Shown: piece by piece, positions 9,005 to 17,027 of the stretch
How positions within the stretch are numbered: position 1 is the stretch's first letter
Layout of the letters: each line of letters starts with the position of its first letter
Assembly (NCBI GenBank): GCA_023444055.1
Contig: JAEZRV010000066.1
Location: forward strand, 66,581-130,580
Direction: 5' to 3'
DNA length: 64,000 nucleotides
Origin: Bacillota bacterium
GTDB lineage: Bacteria > Bacillota > Clostridia > Acetivibrionales > DSM-1351
The notes under the pieces: generated by a model
Told to the model about the DNA's origin: nothing
Databases searched by the model: none
What the model saw: only the letters and a program-made list of their open reading frames with translations
Position numbers and translations under genes: made by a program

Positions 9005-9521
9005 TTGTTGAAATACAAAATCAATGAAATGTTCACCAAAAATAATTTGAAAATTTGGCTTTATAGGTTGTGTTGTGGTAAAACATATAATGTTTTAATA
9101 TTTTTTACCACTTACTATTATGATATACTAAAATTAGTCAATGAGTTGAATTCGATTATAATGAGCAAGTTTAATAACTTAGTTTTAATCGGGGAAATGA
9201 AACTTGGATAATTTTACAAGATTTTTTGAGAAGAAATACAGATGCTAATGCCAACATGGATAGCTTTTATAATGTTTATTTGATTTTTCTAAAAAAGCTA
9301 ATTGAGCAGTCCTCGGAAAAAGCTTAGATGAAAGAATAAGCAAAAGGGGCATTAAAAATGGGGTTTGCATTATTAAAAGGTATGGCTTAGATAATGATAA
9401 CTATAAAAACTCTGTTAAGAAGGAAATTAATAATATTCCTCTTGATGAAATTGATAATGCTTTATTAGTTGCAAGAGAAATTATTAATAAAATAGTTACT
9501 GGCCCTGAAAGGACTTTATAA
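9005..9521 (+). pseudogene. Decayed gene with several frameshifts, unknown family
   Basis: Coherent protein segments follow one another in different frames. The first runs from about 9005 to 9211 and ends in LVLIGEMKL. The next reads DNFTRFFEKKYR, and another reads NANMDSFYNVYLIFLKKL. The last is open from 9306 to the TAA at 9519-9521 and contains SLDERISKRGIKNGV and NNIPLDEIDNALLVAREI. Joined, these would give one protein of at least 165 residues broken by about three frameshifts or stops. I do not recognise the family. Its decay matches the neighbouring mobile element scars. Confidence 0.5.
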
Positions 9522-9596
9522 TTACTATTTTTAAATGAGTATTTATAATGGATTACTTTCATGGTAATGTGCAAATTTAATTTTTAGGGGGTATGT

Positions 9597-10775
9597 ATGT
9601 CTACTGAGATTCTAACAAATAACCATTATCCGCACATAGAGAATGCAATTATGAATGCAAAGAGCCAAATTTATATAGTAAGTCCATTTATAGGCTTTAA
9701 CACGGTTAAATTGCTTTGTGAATATCTTAGCAACCAAAATGTAGCATGTACTGTTGTTACAAGATTTTATAGAGAAGATTTTCTTAATAATGCAAGTAGT
9801 ATTAAGGCTTTGGACTTACTTATGAAACAAGGAGCTTCCATTTATGCTCTTAAAGGATTACATACAAAGCTTTATATTTTTGATAAGGATGTAGCTATAC
9901 TTGGTTCTGCTAACTTTACTTTTGGTGGATTAGTATTAAATCATGAACTTTCACTGTATATTTCAGACGAGCCTGAATTGATAGGAAATCTTGAAAAATA
10001 CTATACTATATTAATGGACAACGTTTCAAACTCTCCAAATAGTGAAGTGACACAGGATATTATAGATAATGAAATAATTATGCTAGAACGTATAATAAAA
10101 AATCGTAAGGATAAAAACACAGTTTATAAAAATGACTTCCAATATGGAGCTGAGCTAAGAGGAGAAACGAAAAAAACTGAAACTGACTTTATTGAGAGTA
10201 TTATAATTGAAAGCATTAATGAAAGTTCACAGGATGGCATATGGTTCAAATTTGAAGGAACAGGAGAAAACAGATTTTCACCTACAGAAAAATATGATAT
10301 TACAAAAGTTAATCGAAGAAATGAATTAAATCTAACCAATTTTCCAATCTATCCTGCAAGCATTAAAGATGGAGATTCAATATATTTATGTGCTATAAGC
10401 TGGGATATTAATGGGATTGCTACACCTATGGTCGTTGCTAGAGCCAAAACAACAGGAGCAAATAGAAATAATAAAGCTGATAATGAAATGCTAAAGCAAT
10501 ATCCTTGGATGGAGAGATACCCATATTATATTGAACTTTATGATGTTGAAATAATAAAAACCTACGTTCAAAATTGCATTTCTCTTAATAATATTCTTAT
10601 GGAAGTTGGTAGTAATACCTATCCATCAACTGTAAATAGGGTACTTAGTCATGCAGAACTTCGAACAAGACACTATCAAAAAGCCTATTTAAGGATAACA
10701 CCAACTGCTAAAAGTTATATTGATAGCAAATTTAATGAGCTAATTGAGAAGTATGGATGTAATATAATCTCTTAG
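9597..10775 (+). CDS. PLD-family protein with one HKD motif
   Basis: The N-terminal half of this 392-residue protein is a phospholipase D-like domain. It contains HTKLYIFD starting at His89 (the HxKx4D catalytic motif), followed by GSANFTFGG. One HKD motif implies a homodimeric active site. Members of this group include nucleases such as Nuc and the cleavage subunits of some restriction systems, so a DNA-acting role is plausible but unproven. The C-terminal half, about residues 180-392, is not recognised. A TTAGGGGG ribosome binding site precedes the ATG. There is no signal peptide, so the protein is probably cytoplasmic. No methylase or helicase partner is adjacent. Confidence 0.75.
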   Translation: MSTEILTNNHYPHIENAIMNAKSQIYIVSPFIGFNTVKLLCEYLSNQNVACTVVTRFYREDFLNNASSIKALDLLMKQGASIYALKGLHTKLYIFDKDVAILGSANFTFGGLVLNHELSLYISDEPELIGNLEKYYTILMDNVSNSPNSEVTQDIIDNEIIMLERIIKNRKDKNTVYKNDFQYGAELRGETKKTETDFIESIIIESINESSQDGIWFKFEGTGENRFSPTEKYDITKVNRRNELNLTNFPIYPASIKDGDSIYLCAISWDINGIATPMVVARAKTTGANRNNKADNEMLKQYPWMERYPYYIELYDVEIIKTYVQNCISLNNILMEVGSNTYPSTVNRVLSHAELRTRHYQKAYLRITPTAKSYIDSKFNELIEKYGCNIIS

Positions 10776-10873
10776 TGAGAATTTGGAACAATACGTAAAA
10801 ATACTTATACCTATAAACAATTATCAAAAAGTTATGCGTAGGCCCAAATTGTATTGATTTATCATTTGCGGAA

Positions 10874-11299
10874 ATGGGAAATTTACGTATGTCAGTTACA
10901 AAAACATTTGAACGATATGACCCAACTAAAAGATGTATCGTTTGGAAGTATGATAATAGTCGGTTGTATATCCACAAGTGGAGGATTCCGGCATGTATTC
11001 CAGAAAAAATTACTGTATCCATTTACTTAGCTAAAGAAGCTTTTGAGAAGGGTTTGGCTGAGAAATTACGATTTTATGATGAAATAAATAGAGATGAAAG
11101 ATATAAAAATGAACCGATTTCAAGATATATATACTATGAAAAGGAATGTGAAAATAATACAGTACGGTATTGTACTCGAAAGCAAGTTGGAGAATATGAT
11201 GTACCTTTTCCGCACGTTTATATTCCTAAGTATTTGCTAAGCGATTATGTTAATCCAAAGGTCTTGCTAATATTGATTGGTTGGAAAGCTGAAAAATAG
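10874..11299 (+). CDS. Hypothetical protein, 141 residues
   Basis: This is an open frame with normal codon use and charged, aromatic-rich sequence (YDPTKRCIVWKYDNSRLYIHKWRIP). I do not recognise a family. The start may be the ATG at 10874 or the one at 10889, and neither has a clear ribosome binding site. There is no signal peptide or membrane segment. Its size and its place in a row of small unrelated genes resemble orphan immunity or toxin-cassette genes, but this is inference. Confidence 0.55.
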   Translation: MGNLRMSVTKTFERYDPTKRCIVWKYDNSRLYIHKWRIPACIPEKITVSIYLAKEAFEKGLAEKLRFYDEINRDERYKNEPISRYIYYEKECENNTVRYCTRKQVGEYDVPFPHVYIPKYLLSDYVNPKVLLILIGWKAEK

Positions 11300-11336
11300 T
11301 TAAATGTGAGGAACATTGGAGTTGGAGGTTGATTAC

Positions 11337-11711
11337 ATGGATTTGAAGGATGTTTTCTTGAATAATGAAAATTTTAAAAATCTCAGTAAAACAAGAAATA
11401 TTAGGGAATTGACAATAAAGCTTATAGAGTTATTTGAGAAAGAAGGATTTAAGTTTTACCCAGAGTGGAGAGGAATACATAGAAGTGGTGAATATAGAAA
11501 GAACTATACCTTTAAGGTGGAACAGCCTACAGGTAAACTTGTAAATATTATAACAGTTTATCCAATGGATGGATGGTTAAAAGTCGAAGTTTACCGTGGA
11601 CAATACGATAAAACTCATTACAGTGTTTTCCAGAATAATATCGATGATTATGAGCAGATGAAACCAATGCTATATGATGTAAGAGATATCTATAACTCAA
11701 TATCAATATAA
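11337..11711 (+). CDS. Hypothetical protein, 124 residues
   Basis: I chose the ATG at 11337 because GGAGG lies eight bases upstream (11324-11328). An in-frame TTG at 11316 has no such site. The protein has an N-terminal helical part (NIRELTIKLIELFEKEGFKFYPEW) and a strand-rich remainder with FKVEQPTGKLVNIITVYP. I do not recognise it. It is soluble, with no signal peptide. It may be an immunity-type protein, given the neighbouring Imm5-like gene, but nothing in it proves this. Confidence 0.6.
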   Translation: MDLKDVFLNNENFKNLSKTRNIRELTIKLIELFEKEGFKFYPEWRGIHRSGEYRKNYTFKVEQPTGKLVNIITVYPMDGWLKVEVYRGQYDKTHYSVFQNNIDDYEQMKPMLYDVRDIYNSISI

Positions 11712-11820
11712 GGGTTTCAGGTATAAGAATAGTGAAATTGTTACATATTGATTTAAAACCAGTTTTCGAAAAGAGATAACATTTCAAAGGGTATTGGTTA
11801 GCGGAAGCTAATTAACTAAT

Positions 11821-11913
11821 ATGGGCTTGACATTAACAGGAGTATTGATTAATGCATACTTTGGACAGAGAAGTATATCAATAAAATTAGCACTTGGAGA
11901 GTATATTATATGA
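11821..11913 (+). CDS. Short 30-residue ORF overlapping the next gene by ATGA
   Basis: The ATG at 11821 opens a 30-codon frame ending in TGA at 11911-11913, which overlaps the ATG of the following frameshifted gene (ATGA at 11910-11913). The peptide, MGLTLTGVLINAY then FGQRSISIKLALGEYII, reads like the extreme C-terminus of a larger protein. It may be the last remnant of a toxin whose immunity gene follows. A real microprotein is possible but less likely. Confidence 0.35.
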   Translation: MGLTLTGVLINAYFGQRSISIKLALGEYII

Positions 11914-12313
11914 AGAAAAATGAGAATGGGATGAGTAGATATTCCATTGAATATATAAAAAAACTTTAGAGGATGCAGGGGTAAATATCCATGAACCGAA
12001 ATTTATAGAAAAAGAATCTTTTGCAAAATTTAAAGATGCATTCTTCTTAGGTGGAAAAGAAGGTAGAATTACATATAGGGAGATTATAGAAAGATATATG
12101 TTAAGTAATGATGAAATTATAAACTTATATCGTAGTAAATATGACATGGGAAATATAGTACCCCTAAGTGATGAAGATTGCCAGTATACAGTATTAGCTA
12201 GAGAATTGTGCCGATTATTTAAATATAAAATTGACATAGATGCAAAATATTTTTATCGAGAAGGAGGACTAAGTTTATTAATAGCACTGTTTTGTACAAC
12301 ACCAGTATATTAA
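11910..12313 (+). pseudogene. Hypothetical gene split by a frameshift in an A7 run
   Basis: From the ATG at 11910 the frame reads MKKNENGMSRYSIEYIKK and stops at 11967-11969, just after a run of seven A at 11957-11963. With eight A, the reading would continue as TLEDAGVNIHEPKFIEK and onward, in the frame that stays open to 12313. That gives one intact protein of about 134 residues. The break is therefore a single-base loss in a homopolymer: a real mutation, a sequencing error, or a site of transcriptional slippage. No family is recognised. The ATGA overlap with the preceding short frame suggests an operon. Confidence 0.6.
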
Positions 12314-12329
12314 AATTCTATAGTAGTCG

Positions 12330-12350
12330 GAGGAAAATTCTATTTTCCTC
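12330..12350. terminator. Convergent hairpin
   Basis: GAGGAAAA, five bases, then TTTTCCTC form a perfect eight-pair stem between the convergent genes ending at 12313 (+) and 12452 (-). It could terminate transcription from both sides. Confidence 0.45.
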
Positions 12351-12451
12351 TAGGTCACATTATTATAAATATAAAATTAAAGCCCAAGTTCAAACAATCT
12401 GGTAATTCTGTTTTTCATAAATATCATCTTTTCTTTTTAGTTTATAGATTT

Positions 12452-12868
12452 TTATATTGGCTTATCAGCCCAATTCAAGTCTGGCATAATATTACATCTT
12501 GTATTAGCAGTACAGGCATATCCCATCAAAGTATAAATGGCATCAGGGTCTTTTTTTCGTATATATTGTACCAGCACTTTTGCCATTGTTAGCTCACATA
12601 GTTCTTCGTCAGAGATAGAGTGATTCTGATTAATAGCTCTGTTAAATTCCAACTCAATAATAAAATAAAAGACAGAATCAACATAACCGTCACAGAAAAG
12701 ATTGACTGCTGTTTGTAATACTTTTTTAGAATTGCCAAACTTTGTTTTAAAGTTTTCTTCAGAAAAATGATTTCGTAAACAACCTTTATGGTGAATTATT
12801 TTGTAAATTGAAACAACTGATGCAAATAAGTCCTTTTGTGAATCGTCTTTAGGTATTACCTCATACAT
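12452..12868 (-). CDS. Hypothetical protein, 138 residues
   Basis: The start is well supported: GGGAGG lies about nine bases before the ATG on the minus strand. The protein is helical and soluble, with no motif I can name. It carries four cysteines towards its C-terminus (YACTANTRCNIMPDLNW). It is the only minus-strand gene in this stretch and stands alone. Its role is unknown. Confidence 0.6.
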   Translation of the reverse strand: MYEVIPKDDSQKDLFASVVSIYKIIHHKGCLRNHFSEENFKTKFGNSKKVLQTAVNLFCDGYVDSVFYFIIELEFNRAINQNHSISDEELCELTMAKVLVQYIRKKDPDAIYTLMGYACTANTRCNIMPDLNWADKPI

Positions 12869-13184
12869 TTAATAGCCTCCCAATAAATTGATTCTTAATG
12901 GTACTTTAAATCGTTTTGTTGATAACTAGATGGCTTAAACAGAAATAAAGTCATAAATAATATAATTTAAATTTTCAATTTATATTACAAAATTTGTTAA
13001 TGCTAAAAAGACTATATAAAATTTTACAAATGTTGCAGTATGCTTTTTAACCTTATAATTAGTATTACATCAATAATAAAATAAAAAAGGGTTATAAAAA
13101 AGGTGTATAATTTTATACCGCGTGATGGTATGCTTGCATTTAAAAGGAACTGGGGCTTTATGAGTAAGTATAAGAGAGGGAAAT
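12869..13184. other. AT-rich intergenic region without a gene
   Basis: This divergent gap is extremely AT-rich and holds no open frame I believe. The only structure I see is a small palindrome-like element around 13102-13121 (GGTGTATAATTTTATACC). A GAGAGGG site just before 13185 serves the next gene. Confidence 0.4.
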
Positions 13185-13559
13185 ATGTCAAATATCATAG
13201 GACTATATAAAAACTGCGAAGATATTAATGAATGGCTGGGAATGTCAAATGGGGGGACCGCTGTTTTCCTTATGGTATTAATTTTAAGCGGAACTGCTAT
13301 AGCACAAAGCAAAAAAGAAAAAGAGTTGATTATTTGGTTTGCCGAACATGACAGAACAGCTACAGGCATGGGTAACTCAGGATTTGATATATCGGACATT
13401 CCATGGAGTATAGATACATTTGATAAAGAGAAGGAATTTATACTGAAAGTTATAGATGGGGCATTTCAAAAAATAAATTGGGAAGTTCTTGATTATGAAC
13501 TCAATGAGGAATTAATATTTGAGTACCTTAATACTTTTCGGGAGTTAATAATGTTTTAA
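13185..13559 (+). CDS. Small hypothetical protein, immunity-like
   Basis: This 124-residue protein has a GAGAGGG site before its ATG. It begins with LYKNCEDINEWLGMSNGGTAVFL, continues with LIIWFAEHDRTATGMGNSGF, and ends with an acidic helical tail (NEELIFEYLNTFRELIMF). The hydrophobic stretch near residue 30 is short and probably buried rather than a membrane helix. The acidic composition and the neighbouring Imm5-like gene suggest a cytoplasmic immunity protein. I cannot name the family, so the function is inference. Confidence 0.6.
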   Translation: MSNIIGLYKNCEDINEWLGMSNGGTAVFLMVLILSGTAIAQSKKEKELIIWFAEHDRTATGMGNSGFDISDIPWSIDTFDKEKEFILKVIDGAFQKINWEVLDYELNEELIFEYLNTFRELIMF

Positions 13560-13594
13560 ATTAGTGTTGAAATTATAAGATGTTGAAACTGTAA

Positions 13595-14254
13595 ATGAAC
13601 AATAGTAAAATAAAGCGGAACATCTTATATAAGATTTTGGAGGAATTTAATACCATGTTTTCAGATGTAGAAATGAAAATAAAGAAAAGAAATAAAATAT
13701 TATTTTCTCGTGATAGTCAATGCTTACAAGACTTGATAAAACTAATTCAATTACAAAACCATCGAACCCTTGTGATGTGGACATTAGATTGTGCAAAAGT
13801 GACTTTGGAGCAATTTGAAGCAAAGTATTCTGAAGAAAACAGACCAAGAACCTGTTTGGAACTTTGTGAGGACTGGGCAAGGGGAAAAATTAAGATGCCC
13901 ATTGCAAAACGGGCAATTTTAGATTCACATGCTGTGGCAAAAGAAATTAATGATAACGAATATGGTGCTTTGTGTCATGCAATTGGTCATGCTGGAGCCA
14001 CGGTTCATGTAGAAACACACGCTCTGGGTTTGCCTTTCTATGAATTGACGGCAATAGTTTTAAAATACGGAAAAGATAGTTTCTCAAAGCCAGTAAACGA
14101 AAAGATAAATTATTATTATAACCGTCTGCTATATTGGAAAGAAAATACTGATAAACTTGAACTTGATTGGGCAGGTTTTTTATTGGATGAAACCAGACCT
14201 AACAAAGAAGGATTATTAAGCGAAAAACGAAAGTCGAAACAACAAGAATTATAA
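13595..14254 (+). CDS. Imm5-like putative immunity protein
   Basis: The protein contains the block HRTLVMWTLDCA followed further on by HAVAKEI and HAIGHAGATVHVETHALGLPFYE. This His-rich pattern is typical of the Imm5-like family annotated as putative immunity protein. Such proteins neutralise toxins delivered by neighbouring cells, and no matching toxin is present here. The ATG at 13595 gives 219 residues but lacks a clear ribosome binding site. The ATG at 13654, with GGAGG about eleven bases upstream, would give 199 residues and may be the true start. A strong terminator follows at 14291. Confidence 0.7.
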   Translation: MNNSKIKRNILYKILEEFNTMFSDVEMKIKKRNKILFSRDSQCLQDLIKLIQLQNHRTLVMWTLDCAKVTLEQFEAKYSEENRPRTCLELCEDWARGKIKMPIAKRAILDSHAVAKEINDNEYGALCHAIGHAGATVHVETHALGLPFYELTAIVLKYGKDSFSKPVNEKINYYYNRLLYWKENTDKLELDWAGFLLDETRPNKEGLLSEKRKSKQQEL

Positions 14255-14290
14255 GTATAACCCTATTTCATTTTTTTCTTAAAAAGCGAC

Positions 14291-14320
14291 TTTAAGGGTG
14301 AATGTAAATTCACCCTTAAA
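14291..14320 (+). terminator. Perfect 13-bp hairpin
   Basis: TTTAAGGGTGAAT, GTAA loop, ATTCACCCTTAAA: a perfect 13-pair stem right after the Imm5-like gene, followed by AAATT rather than a long T run. It is a likely terminator. Confidence 0.6.
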
Positions 14321-14603
14321 AATTGCATACAATTTCAACATTGTATTAGAACATAGCATTCATGTTAAATCTTTTTGCATCTTTCATTACCCAATATTGT
14401 GTTGCATTAAATTGTATTTACTATTTCACCAAATTTTCTTGTATTGCTGAAATAATAATTACCCATAAGCCAAATGACATACTTATAAATAGAAAAGTCA
14501 TTATAATCTTATATAATAATAATGAATGGGTTCTATGGAGTTGTTAATACTTAATTACATTTTGTGGTACAATTAAAATATTATAGTGAAAGAAGGCTAT
14601 TTA
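14321..14603. other. AT-rich gap without a supported gene
   Basis: An open frame at 14362-14547 has no ribosome binding site and an improbable composition, so I do not call it. Nothing else is visible up to the TnsA remnant. Confidence 0.4.
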
Positions 14604-14742
14604 TTGAGTAAGTATAACCTTAATTGGGATGAAAATAAACTAAAAAAATATATTAGTGAGGGAAGAGGTCAAGGTGTAGGTAAGGACTACAAGCCTTGGA
14701 TTACTATACATGATTTCCCTTCTGACGGATTTAGCTCAAGGC
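14604..14742 (+). pseudogene. N-terminal fragment of a TnsA-like transposase endonuclease
   Basis: From a TTG at 14604 the frame encodes SKYNLNWDENKLKKYISEGR and GQGVGKDYKPWITIHDFPSDGFSSR. This is the usual N-terminus of Firmicute TnsA-family endonucleases of Tn7-like elements. After FSSR, near 14742, the similarity ends abruptly and the frame runs into unrelated sequence. Only about 46 residues of a protein that is normally over 200 remain. No TnsB, TnsC or TniQ is present in the window. The fragment is fused to the tail of a regulator gene, so it marks a deletion junction. Confidence 0.65.
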
Positions 14743-14892
14743 AGCCTGAAGGTAGAAGTATCACGCCAAGCCATCAATGCTATAGAAAACAACAAATTTG
14801 ACCCGTCAATTTGGTTAGAATATGATTTGGCAAAGTTTTTTAATATGTCGATAGAGGATATTTTTGATTTTGAGGGGAGCGAGAGGAAATGA
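14740..14892 (+). pseudogene. C-terminal fragment of an Xre-type regulator
   Basis: In the next frame, the sequence VSRQAINAIENNKFDPSIWL followed by LAKFFNMSIEDIFDFEG is the second half of a short Cro/CI-type helix-turn-helix repressor. These are typically about 65-70 residues. The N-terminal recognition half is missing and replaced by the TnsA fragment. An ATG at 14710 gives an open 60-codon frame, but its first residues derive from the junction. The stop overlaps the next gene's ATG (ATGA at 14889-14892), as is usual for this regulator and membrane protein pair. Confidence 0.65.
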
Positions 14893-15341
14893 GACTTCTA
14901 AAGTATTCAATAGTAAATGCAGCATTTATAGGATTGATGTCGGCGGTATATTCCTTTCTTTTTATCTTTACATCAGATCATATTGAGTTTCTGCGGCTGC
15001 TCTCACATGCGGACACTTTGCAATCTGACTTTTGGAACTGGTGGTCTGATTTTATCAGAGCTGGGAATATGAGATATATTGGATATACAATAATAATTTT
15101 AACTCTTATAATTTCATTGCTAGTACTCCTCAAGCCAACGAAAAAATATGATGAATACCAATTGAGCATATTATCTAAAAGTTTAATAATTGCAGGTGTA
15201 TTATCTATTCTGATGGTACCGATAATTATGATACTGCTTTTGAGTGATCCGTCTTATGCAATAGAAACTATATTTTTATTTGCTGTTGTTCAATGGTTTG
15301 GTGTTTTATTAACTGATATGATTTATATTATAAAATATTAG
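14889..15341 (+). CDS. Membrane protein partner of the truncated Xre regulator
   Basis: This 150-residue protein has four predicted membrane helices, at about residues 8-28, 60-80, 96-117 and 124-145. It starts inside the stop codon of the broken regulator (ATGA overlap, GGGGAGCGAGAGG upstream). Small helix-turn-helix regulator plus membrane protein pairs of this kind are common in Firmicutes. Here the regulator is ruined, so control is probably lost. The function is unknown. Confidence 0.65.
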   Translation: MRLLKYSIVNAAFIGLMSAVYSFLFIFTSDHIEFLRLLSHADTLQSDFWNWWSDFIRAGNMRYIGYTIIILTLIISLLVLLKPTKKYDEYQLSILSKSLIIAGVLSILMVPIIMILLLSDPSYAIETIFLFAVVQWFGVLLTDMIYIIKY

Positions 15342-15440
15342 AAAATAAATGTACGAAACATGCATAGATTTCTCTTTCTAATTGGAAATATGCAACGAGT
15401 AAGAAACTGAGAAGTTCTGTATAGTTATGTGGAGGTCAAA

Positions 15441-16013
15441 ATGAAAAAGACAATTATATAATCAGCATTATAATTCAGTTCAGTCTATAAATCAAGAATT
15501 ATCTTCTATTCCTTCAATATCAACAACACAATCATCACCCTCATCAACAAATGAAGATTCGAAAAATACAGGTGGTAACGAACAAAATGAATCTAAAATA
15601 GGTATTTTTTATCTTGGAATGAAATATGAGATTTGATGAAATTAGACCTATATAATACTGATGATGAAATCACTGAAAATAAAGTAATAGATGATGATAA
15701 AAATGCCTTGGATTATGGGAATAGAGCCGTATGGACGCAAAAGCTATGTTGCCTGTTTGATAAAAACAATAATCTATACAGTATTACTGTAAACGGAGAT
15801 ATACCCACCTCACTAGGTTTAAAAATTGGTGATACTACAGATTCCGTTGAGAAACTTTATGGTAAATACGATTCTCAATATGAGTGTACATGGGGTAAGG
15901 TACTTGAATATAATAGGGATGGTTATTATTTTGATATATTTATCGAGGATAATCAAGTTTCTCTTTATGGTATCGCAAAGTATAAATATGATTATAATGG
16001 CAATTATCAATGA
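15441..16013 (+). pseudogene. Broken secreted lipoprotein-like gene
   Basis: A good start (TGGAGGTCAAAATG at about 15431-15443) gives only MKKTII before a stop, so the signal peptide has been deleted. In another frame a Ser/Thr/Asn-rich linker follows (about 15465-15630, with SSIPSISTTQSS) and ends in IGIFYLGMKYE. A second shift leads to a strand-rich domain in the frame ending at 16013 (KLCCLFDKNNNLYSITVN, GLKIGDTTDSVEKLYGKYDS). Together these look like an exported lipoprotein with a LGM-type repeat domain, inactivated by at least two lesions. Confidence 0.6.
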
Positions 16014-16212
16014 ACTCAAGTATCTGAAAAAAGTAAATAGGACATGAAAACTATGACTAAAGCAAATATTAAGGCAGACGCTTTAATTAAATACTAAATG
16101 CAGTACATATGGATTGTTACAAAGAGAGGGAATATAATATATTGGCATGGGTGCATAATCTGTAATGAGCAATAAATTTAGAGTGGTATAATTTGATTCT
16201 AGTTACTGGTAG

Positions 16213-16551
16213 GTGAAAAAAATAAAGTTACTGTTTATTTGTAGTAAAAATAGGTGGAGGAGTCTAACTGCTGAGAAAATCTTTCATGGATTTAATGGCT
16301 ATGATGTGAGGTCGGCTGGAACAGAGGAAGGTGCTCGAGTAAAAGTTACACTTGGTCATATTGGATGGGCAGATATAATTTTCGTAATGGAAAAGAAACA
16401 TGTTAGAAGATTGAGGGAAAAGTTCAATGGAAGTTTAGACGGAAAGAAATTAATTAATCTTGATATTCCTGATGATTATATGTATATGGATGAAGAATTA
16501 ATTGAAGTTTTAAAATCAAGGGTTTCAGACTATATAGACGTACATGATTAA
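16213..16551 (+). CDS. Low-molecular-weight protein tyrosine phosphatase-like protein
   Basis: The N-terminus LLFICSKNRWRSLTAE contains a CX5R(S) phosphate-binding loop in the position typical of the low-molecular-weight phosphatase fold, and the small size (112 residues) fits the COG4551-type group. The usual C-terminal catalytic Asp-Pro pair is not obvious: LDIPDDYMYMD may stand in for it. The start is a GTG with a weak ribosome binding site. The gene stands alone, so no substrate can be proposed. Confidence 0.65.
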   Translation: MKKIKLLFICSKNRWRSLTAEKIFHGFNGYDVRSAGTEEGARVKVTLGHIGWADIIFVMEKKHVRRLREKFNGSLDGKKLINLDIPDDYMYMDEELIEVLKSRVSDYIDVHD

Positions 16552-16622
16552 CTAGTCATTAAACAAAACTATAAATATAGTACCTACATATATATTGAAT
16601 CAAGAAACAAGGTTGGCTGTCA

Positions 16623-17027
16623 TTATTTATAACTATTAAATACTAAAAGACACATGCGAATGCATTGTAATATGCTGAATAAATCCTGTAAGGTGGGGTT
16701 TGCTAGTCTTTTATCATCAATAAGCCCATGTGCATGAATATGGAATGGCTCAGTTTCAGTTTGGTATGTTTTATCTACATGTTCTTCGCTGTGGAATTTT
16801 ATTAAAGACTTTTTTTTTGAATACCAGTCATAATAGTAATAATCTATTTTCTCATCTTTTATAAATTCAGTTATAGACAGACAAGAACCATCAAAGAAAA
16901 CAAAAGTTTTCCTTTGACAGATTAGAGAGGAAGTCTTGCCTGTCTGATCTACATCTCTTTCACTTTGGATAATGTCACTAAAAGTTCTTTTGAGCAAGGG
17001 AAGGTTAGAGGGTGGCAAATTTGTCAT
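16623..17027 (-). CDS. tumE: TumE-type toxin (DUF6516)
   Basis: This 134-residue protein matches the TumE/DUF6516 toxin family as I know it. It has an N-terminal strand-rich region with a YYYYDWYSKK segment, then the conserved-looking FHSEEHVDKT and PFHIHAHG before a helical end. I chose the start at 17027 because GGAGG lies eight bases upstream (17036-17040) and the ATG overlaps the stop of the upstream gene as ATGA. The ATG at 17057 would overlap that gene by 34 bases. The order is helix-turn-helix partner first, toxin second, co-translated. Confidence 0.65.
   Translation of the reverse strand: MTNLPPSNLPLLKRTFSDIIQSERDVDQTGKTSSLICQRKTFVFFDGSCLSITEFIKDEKIDYYYYDWYSKKKSLIKFHSEEHVDKTYQTETEPFHIHAHGLIDDKRLANPTLQDLFSILQCIRMCLLVFNSYK

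Noticed and set aside
14362..14547. 61-codon open frame after the Imm5-like gene
   Set aside because: No ribosome binding site, odd composition, and directly downstream of a terminator.
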